Part shown: piece after piece, positions 44,163 to 48,795 of the stretch | How positions within the stretch are numbered: position 1 is the first letter of the stretch | How the letters are laid out: the number at the start of each line of letters is the position of its first letter | Assembly: GCA_045650705.1 (NCBI GenBank) | Contig: JAZRRK010000059.1 | Coordinates: 1 to 48,795 of the forward strand | Direction: 5' to 3' | Origin: UMGS1781 sp045650705 | GTDB taxonomy: Bacteria; Bacillota; Clostridia; TANB77; CAG-508 | Length of the DNA stretch: 48,795 nucleotides | Notes under the pieces: model-generated | The model's input: the letters and a program-made list of their open reading frames with translations, nothing else | Told to the model about the DNA's origin: nothing | The model's database searches: none | Position numbers and translations under genes: made by a program

Positions 44163-44429
44163 ATGATGATGAGAGAAGCAATTGAAGAAATTATCCGGGA
44201 AGCATATGAAAAATATGGAGAACCGGAAATTAAAATTGATGTCGATGAAGAATACTACATAGTTTCCATAAATACTGAAAATCCTTATGTAGATATTATT
44301 GAACTTAGTGATATCATCGAAGAAATCAATGAAAAGTTTCTAAGCCTATTGCTAAGGCAGGTTAATTCAAAGTTTCAAGAGGACTATTATATAATGTATT
44401 TAGAGCCTTATGAATATGAAGGTACCTAA
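44163..44429 (+). CDS. Unknown acidic 88-aa protein
   Basis: 88 residues beginning MMMREAIEEIIREAYEKYGE, strongly acidic, with alternating strands and helices (IKIDVDEEYYIVSINTENPY). AAAGGTTG precedes the ATG codons. No family is recognised. It has its own operator-controlled promoter and a perfect terminator. Codon 12 is CGG and has to be read as Arg in frame; a +1 shift leads to an unrelated frame. Codon use is slightly less AT-biased than its neighbours, so it may be acquired. Confidence 0.7.
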   Translation: MMMREAIEEIIREAYEKYGEPEIKIDVDEEYYIVSINTENPYVDIIELSDIIEEINEKFLSLLLRQVNSKFQEDYYIMYLEPYEYEGT

Positions 44430-44439
44430 CAACCACATA

Positions 44440-44467
44440 AACCGGAGGTTAATTCCTCCGGTTTTAT
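44440..44467 (+). terminator. Terminator of the 88-aa gene
   Basis: AACCGGAGG (44440-44448), loop TTAATT, CCTCCGGTT (44455-44463), then T-rich. Confidence 0.85.
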
Positions 44468-44585
44468 TAATTATTTAAGATTTAACGCAAAAGTAACATA
44501 CATACTACAAAATTGTTATTAAAATAATTGAAGTAGCTATTAAAATATGCTAAAATGAATAGTATTATTAAACTGGAGGTATTAG

Positions 44586-45407
44586 ATGAAAAGAATAGTA
44601 TCAATACAAGATATATCGTGCTTAGGTAAATGCTCCGAAACAGTAGCATTACCAATAATTTCAAGCATGGGGGTAGAAACAGCAATATTGCCAACATCAA
44701 TATTATCAAACCATACAGCATTCAGCAGTTTTACATTTAAAAGTTTAGCAGATGAAATATATAGAATTATAGAACAGTGGAAAAAACAAAAATTTCAATT
44801 TGATTTAATATACATAGGTTACACAGGAAATACTGAAATATTAGATTTAGTTTTATATTTTATAAAAGAATTTAAGACGGAAGATAATATATTGGTGTTT
44901 GATCCTGCAATGGCAGACCATGGAAAGATGTATGCAGGAATTAATGAAAGTGTATTAGAAAAAATGAAAGAAGTATGCAAATTTGCAGATTATATAAAAC
45001 CTAATTTAACAGAAAGTGCATTGCTATTAGGAAAAGAATATAAAAAAATTTATACGATAGAAGAAATAGAAAATTTAGCAAAAGAATTAAAAGAGCTAGG
45101 AACAAAAAATGTTGTTATAACAGGAGTAGAAAGAGAAGGAAAAATGGGAGCAATAGGCTATGATGGAGAAAAATATTATAGCAATTTCGAAGCAAAATAC
45201 GATGCTAGTTACCATGGAACAGGAGATGTATTTACTAGTAGCTTATCAGGAAGTTTAGTAAAAGGTAGAACACTAGAAGAATCTATAAAAATTGCAACAA
45301 AATTTACAACTGAATGTGTACGTTTAACTTACGAAGATGAAAAAGGAACTAAATATGGTGTAAATTTCGAAGAAGCAATACCATATTTATTAAAACTAAT
45401 ATTGTAA
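44586..45407 (+). CDS. pdxY: Pyridoxamine/pyridoxal kinase
   Basis: 273 residues. Phosphorylates vitamin B6 vitamers to pyridoxal 5'-phosphate precursors for salvage. It starts KRIVSIQDISCLGKCSETVA, then ETAILPTSILSNHTAFSSFT, a signature of Firmicute pyridoxamine kinases. The ribokinase-fold end has GAIGYDGEKYYSN and YHGTGDVFTSSLSGSL with the catalytic Asp in GTGDVFTS. The length is normal. ACTGGAGGT upstream is a strong binding site. It is probably monocistronic. Confidence 0.93.
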   Translation: MKRIVSIQDISCLGKCSETVALPIISSMGVETAILPTSILSNHTAFSSFTFKSLADEIYRIIEQWKKQKFQFDLIYIGYTGNTEILDLVLYFIKEFKTEDNILVFDPAMADHGKMYAGINESVLEKMKEVCKFADYIKPNLTESALLLGKEYKKIYTIEEIENLAKELKELGTKNVVITGVEREGKMGAIGYDGEKYYSNFEAKYDASYHGTGDVFTSSLSGSLVKGRTLEESIKIATKFTTECVRLTYEDEKGTKYGVNFEEAIPYLLKLIL

Positions 45408-45476
45408 AAATATACATTTTGTGATATCCTATTATATGGAAATTTAGCAAAATGTAAGTAGGAAGGAATGATAAAT

Positions 45477-45923
45477 ATGAAAGTTATATTATTACAAGAT
45501 ATAAAAAACGTAGGAAGAAAAGAACAAGTAATAGAGGCAAATGATGGATATGCAAGAAACTACTTATTTCCAAAAAAATTAGCAATCGAAGCTACAAAGG
45601 ACAATATGTTAAAATTACAAGCAAAAAAAACATCAGAAGCTAATAAAAAGAAAGCAGAGATAGAGTCTAATAAAGAAATAGCGAGCAAACTTGAAAAAAT
45701 AGAACTAGAGATGAAAGTAAAAGCAGGAGCAAATGGAAAAATATTTGGTGGGATAACATCAAAAGAAATTTCAGAAGAATTAAAAAAACAATATAAATTT
45801 GATATAGATAAAAAGAAAATAATACTAAAGGAAACTATAAAAAACCTAGGAAGATTTTCAGCTGAAATAAAATTTGGAGATGGAGTAAATGCAAAATTAA
45901 CATTAAATGTTACTGGAGAGTAA
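45477..45923 (+). CDS. rplI: Ribosomal protein L9
   Basis: 148 residues from the ATG at 45477 (AGGAAGGA ten bases upstream; the ATG at 45468 is too close). It has MKVILLQDIKNVGRKEQVIE and the N-terminal signature GYARNYLFPKKLA, a long central helix (EANKKKAEIESNKEIASKLE) and the C-terminal domain with NGKIFGGITSKEI. L9 spans the 50S stalk base and restrains mRNA slippage: loss of L9 is known to raise frameshifting. That makes it of special interest in a genome proposed to depend on frameshifting, though this copy looks normal. Confidence 0.97.
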   Translation: MKVILLQDIKNVGRKEQVIEANDGYARNYLFPKKLAIEATKDNMLKLQAKKTSEANKKKAEIESNKEIASKLEKIELEMKVKAGANGKIFGGITSKEISEELKKQYKFDIDKKKIILKETIKNLGRFSAEIKFGDGVNAKLTLNVTGE

Positions 45924-45950
45924 AATACAACTTGTTATAGATAATTAATC

Positions 45951-46127
45951 TGTGTAAATAATACTAAATAATATAAATTTTAACTTGCGGTCTCCAGCCG
46001 CGTTTAATTAACTACCTAATTTATATTAATCACTACGATAATATCTATTGGAATAATAATTGCACGCCTCCGGCTACTCAAGGGTCGACCTCGTTTGCAA
46101 TTTATATTATTTAGCATTATTTACACA
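45951..46127. repeat. MITE-like element with 28-bp terminal inverted repeats
   Basis: Arms at 45952-45979 and 46099-46126 (GTGTAAATAATACTAAATAA and eight more bases) are complementary with one mismatch, and pair one base further at 45951/46127. The 119-bp centre holds two GC-richer patches (GCGGTCTCCAGCCGC near 45985-46000 and CCTCCGGCTACTCAAGGGTC near 46067-46086) unlike the rest of the genome. No ORF is present. It is probably a non-autonomous transposable repeat between rplI and dnaB. Confidence 0.7.
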
Positions 46128-46156
46128 ATAATTGGTACAAGAAAGGAATGAGCAAA

Positions 46157-47488
46157 ATGGATATAGGAAAAATTCCACCACATGATATAGAAGCAGAACA
46201 AGCAATACTAGGAAGTATGCTAACAGACCAAGATGCAGTAATTGATGCAATCGAAGTATTAAAGCCAGAAGATTTTTATAGAGAAGACAATAAATATATT
46301 TATCAAGCTATTGTAAGCTTATATAATAGAGGGGAACCAATAGATATTATTACAGTAAAATCAGAGCTAATAGCAATCCAAAAATTTGAAGCAGTTGGTG
46401 GAATCGAGTATTTAGCATTATTACCAGATAAAGTTCCACTAGTTGCTAATAGTGATAAATATATAAAAATAGTTGAAGAAAAATCTATTTTAAGACAATT
46501 AATAAAAGCAGCAAATGAAATTCAGAGTTTAGGGTATGAACAGGGAGAAGAAATAGATAATATAATAGACCAGTCAGAAAAGAAGATTTTTAACATAATG
46601 CAAGGAAAAAATCAAAAAGGGTATACAGCTATAAAAGATGTTTTAATAGAAACATTTGCAGACTTGGAAAAGCTATATAATCAAAAAGAACCTATAACAG
46701 GAGTTCCTAGTGGATTTGCAGATTTAGATTATAAAACAGCGGGATTACATAGTTCAGATTTAATTCTAGTTGCAGCAAGACCTGCTATGGGAAAATCAGC
46801 CTTTGCTTTAAATATAGCAACACATGCAGCAGTAAATGCTAAAGTTCCAGTTGTAATATTTAACTTGGAAATGTCAAAATCACAATTGGTAAACAGAATG
46901 TTATGCAGTGAAGCTATGGTAGATAGCAATAAAATACGCACAGGTAAAATAGATGAAGAAGACTGGATAAAACTTGCAACAGCATTAGGGCCATTATCAG
47001 AGGCGCCAATATATATTGATGATACACCAGGAATATCAGTAGCAGAGATAAGAGCAAAATGTAGAAAGCTAAAATTAGAAAAAAATATTGGACTAGTTGT
47101 AATAGATTATTTACAGTTAATTCAAGGTAGCGGAAAAAGGAATGCAAGTCGTGAACAAGAAATATCAGAGATAAGTAGATCTCTAAAAGTTTTAGCAAAA
47201 GAGATAGATGTGCCAGTAATTGCATTATCACAGTTATCAAGAGCTGTAGAAGCGAGACAAGATCATAGACCTATGCTTTCAGACTTACGTGAATCAGGAG
47301 CAATAGAACAAGATGCTGATATAGTAATGTTTTTATATAGAGACGATTATTATAATCCAGATTCAGATAAAAAGAATATTGCAGAAGTAATATTAGCAAA
47401 GCATAGAGCAGGTTCAACTGGTACAGTAGAATTATTGTGGATGGGAAATTATACAAAATTTGCTAACTTAGATAAATATAGAGAGTAG
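46157..47488 (+). CDS. dnaB: Replicative DNA helicase DnaB
   Basis: 443 residues from the ATG at 46157 (AAAGGA ten bases upstream; 46148 is too close). The N-terminal DnaB domain has IPPHDIEAEQAILGSMLTDQ. The ATPase core has Walker A AARPAMGKSAFALN (about 210), Walker B LVVIDYLQLIQG and the R-loop IAEVILAKHRAGSTGTVELL. It forms the hexameric helicase at the replication fork. It follows rplI, a common Firmicute order, with only the MITE-like repeat between. It contains no CGG codon. Confidence 0.97.
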   Translation: MDIGKIPPHDIEAEQAILGSMLTDQDAVIDAIEVLKPEDFYREDNKYIYQAIVSLYNRGEPIDIITVKSELIAIQKFEAVGGIEYLALLPDKVPLVANSDKYIKIVEEKSILRQLIKAANEIQSLGYEQGEEIDNIIDQSEKKIFNIMQGKNQKGYTAIKDVLIETFADLEKLYNQKEPITGVPSGFADLDYKTAGLHSSDLILVAARPAMGKSAFALNIATHAAVNAKVPVVIFNLEMSKSQLVNRMLCSEAMVDSNKIRTGKIDEEDWIKLATALGPLSEAPIYIDDTPGISVAEIRAKCRKLKLEKNIGLVVIDYLQLIQGSGKRNASREQEISEISRSLKVLAKEIDVPVIALSQLSRAVEARQDHRPMLSDLRESGAIEQDADIVMFLYRDDYYNPDSDKKNIAEVILAKHRAGSTGTVELLWMGNYTKFANLDKYRE

Positions 47489-47498
47489 GTAATAAAGG

Positions 47499-47780
47499 AT
47501 GTTTGGTTTATCAAATGAAATATATTCTAAAATAATCGAAATAATAAGAAAATATAATTATGAATTTTATATATTTGGTTCTAGAGCAAAAAACAGTTAT
47601 AGAGAAAATTCGGACATTGATATAGCTATATATGGAGCACCAACAGAACTAGACGAGATGAATATAAGAAATGATTTTGATATTCTGGATATTCCATATA
47701 CAGTAGATATAGTATTTATAAATAAAATATCTAAACAAGAATTACTAAAAGCTATAGAAAAGGAAGGAGTTAAGCTGTAA
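47499..47780 (+). CDS. MNT-type nucleotidyltransferase (antitoxin-like)
   Basis: 93 residues. The minimal nucleotidyltransferase motif is FYIFGSRAKNSYRENSDIDI (GSxxx...DxD; DID near 48) with a third acidic residue in TVDIVF. In HEPN/MNT modules the nucleotidyltransferase modifies or neutralises the HEPN toxin. It begins 10 bases after dnaB and overlaps the next gene by one base (TAATG), so both are coupled and may be cotranscribed with dnaB. Confidence 0.9.
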   Translation: MFGLSNEIYSKIIEIIRKYNYEFYIFGSRAKNSYRENSDIDIAIYGAPTELDEMNIRNDFDILDIPYTVDIVFINKISKQELLKAIEKEGVKL

Positions 47781-48166
47781 TGGATAGATTTGAACAAAAA
47801 AAAGAAGATTTCATAAATGCACTAAATAGATTACAAGAAGCTTTAAAAGAAAATTCAACAGAAATAGTAGTAGACGGAGTTTTACATAGATTTGAATTTA
47901 CATTTGAATTAGCTTGGAAGCTTGTAAAAAGTTATTTGGAATACATGGGCATGGTAGAAATAACAGGAAGTCCAAGAGAAACGATACAAAATGGTTTCAA
48001 ACAAGGAATAATAGAAGATGGAGAAGGCTGGATAGAAATGATGATTTCTAGAAATAATCTAGCGCATACATATGATGAAAGGACATCAAGAGAAATATAT
48101 AATAAAATTAAGGATAAATATATTAGTTTATTTGTAAAACTAAAAGTAAAATTAGAAAATATTTAA
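47780..48166 (+). CDS. HEPN-domain protein (nucleotidyltransferase substrate-binding, HI0074 type)
   Basis: 128 residues. An all-helical HEPN/HI0074 protein with RFEFTFELAWKLVKSYLEYM and the RNNLAHTYDE motif (R-x4-H), which is the RNase-type active pair in many HEPN toxins. It pairs with the upstream MNT protein as a type VII-like toxin-antitoxin unit or as a regulatory pair. Its location between dnaB and tilS is unusual for a mobile toxin module and may mean stable domestication. Confidence 0.9.
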   Translation: MDRFEQKKEDFINALNRLQEALKENSTEIVVDGVLHRFEFTFELAWKLVKSYLEYMGMVEITGSPRETIQNGFKQGIIEDGEGWIEMMISRNNLAHTYDERTSREIYNKIKDKYISLFVKLKVKLENI

Positions 48167-48179
48167 TTCAGGAGAAATT

Positions 48180-48795
48180 ATGCTAGAGAAAGTTTTGGAA
48201 ACAATAAAAAAATACAATCTAATAGAGAATGGAGACAAAATTGTAGTAGGAGTGTCTGGAGGCCCAGATTCAATGTGCTTATTACATATATTATATAAAT
48301 TAAAGGAAAAATTAGGAATACAAATATATGTTGCACACATAAACCATATGATAAGAGAAGTAGCAGACACTGAAACACAATATGTTCAAGAATATTGTAA
48401 AAATTTAAATATAGAATGTTTTATAAAAAAAGAGGATATAATAAAAAAAGCTAAAGATGAGAAAAAAGGAACAGAAGAAACAGGTAGACAAGTAAGATAT
48501 GAATTTTTTAATGAAGTACTTGAAACAACAAATTCAAATAAAATTGCAACAGCACATAATTTAAATGATAAAGTAGAAACTGTAATTTTAAATATATTAA
48601 GAGGAAGCGGATTATCAGGATTAAAAGGAATAGAACCATATAGGGACAGTAAATATATAAGACCATTATTAGAAATCGACAGAAAAGATATTGAAGAATA
48701 TTGCGTGCAAAACAATATAAATCCAAAATATGATGAATCAAATAATGAAAATATATACAGTAGAAATAAAATAAGAAACGAAGTTATACCATATA
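48180..48795 (+). CDS. tilS: tRNA(Ile) lysidine synthase (partial, 5' part)
   Basis: The ATG at 48180 has CAGGAGA upstream; the frame is open to the window end (205 codons). The PP-loop motif is VVGVSGGPDSMCLLHILYKL (about 22-41), followed by VAHINHMIR, TGRQVRYEFF and ATAHNLNDKVETVILNILRG, all typical of TilS. The enzyme converts C34 of tRNA-Ile(CAU) to lysidine so that it reads AUA. In this very AT-rich genome AUA is frequent, so the enzyme should be essential. The 3' end lies outside the window. Confidence 0.95.
   Translation, partial: MLEKVLETIKKYNLIENGDKIVVGVSGGPDSMCLLHILYKLKEKLGIQIYVAHINHMIREVADTETQYVQEYCKNLNIECFIKKEDIIKKAKDEKKGTEETGRQVRYEFFNEVLETTNSNKIATAHNLNDKVETVILNILRGSGLSGLKGIEPYRDSKYIRPLLEIDRKDIEEYCVQNNINPKYDESNNENIYSRNKIRNEVIPY

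Noticed and set aside
1..48795. CRISPR arrays, rRNA and tRNA genes
   Set aside because: No regularly spaced repeats, no rRNA-like stretch and no recognisable cloverleaf ending in CCA-type acceptor stems were seen on either strand.

Overview
The window comes from a very AT-rich low-GC Firmicute, most likely an uncultured gut Clostridia-type bacterium. The evidence is AGA-dominated arginine usage, AGGAGG ribosome binding sites, consensus sigma-A promoters, and a chromosomal gene set of folT-folC-ecfA-ecfT, prfA, leuS, feoAB, rplI, dnaB and tilS. I cannot name the species from sequence alone.

Layout. 1-8150: right-hand part of an integrated mobile element. It carries unknown or possible ADP-ribosyltransferase-like genes, a hydrolase, a CPBP protease, two XRE regulators with a well-defined operator region, and a large serine recombinase whose end lies inside a truncated M14 carboxypeptidase gene. 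8752-13499: folate uptake and polyglutamylation operon, then prfA. 13500-15417: a candidate small RNA, a REP-like inverted repeat, dinD and a secreted or membrane protein. 15620-22863: a one-module NRPS (C-A-T-reductase) followed by a histidine kinase and a response regulator. 22929-33529: leuS, a phosphofructokinase-like gene, a P-type ATPase, a TetR regulator divergent from feoAB, and a membrane protein. 33762-37943: an M15/peptidoglycan-binding gene split by a 3.5-kb serine-recombinase element flanked by 15-bp direct repeats. 38169-44036: a nuclease, unknown genes, a duplicated peptidoglycan-binding tail and a 1038-residue helical-repeat protein. 44163-48795: pyridoxamine kinase, rplI, a MITE-like repeat, dnaB, a HEPN/MNT pair and the start of tilS.

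Main discovery. Five genes are each broken by one or two +1 frameshifts, eight in total, and every one falls exactly on an in-frame CGG codon. Skipping the C and reading the next three bases (always GGN, Gly) restores a continuous protein of expected family length and motifs in both serine recombinases and in the M14 peptidase. It also fuses 977-1519 with 1515-2474 and gives the 1038-residue protein a proper ATG and ribosome binding site. I checked the CGG triplets by eye in all other genes of native composition and found none in frame. This suggests that CGG is unassigned or starved in this organism and acts as a +1 ribosomal frameshift signal, here confined to mobile, secreted or effector-like genes.

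The main counter-evidence is five in-frame CGG codons without a shift, in three genes (14855, 25545, 44163). These genes look compositionally foreign, and the phosphofructokinase-like one most clearly so. The local codon context does not separate the two classes.
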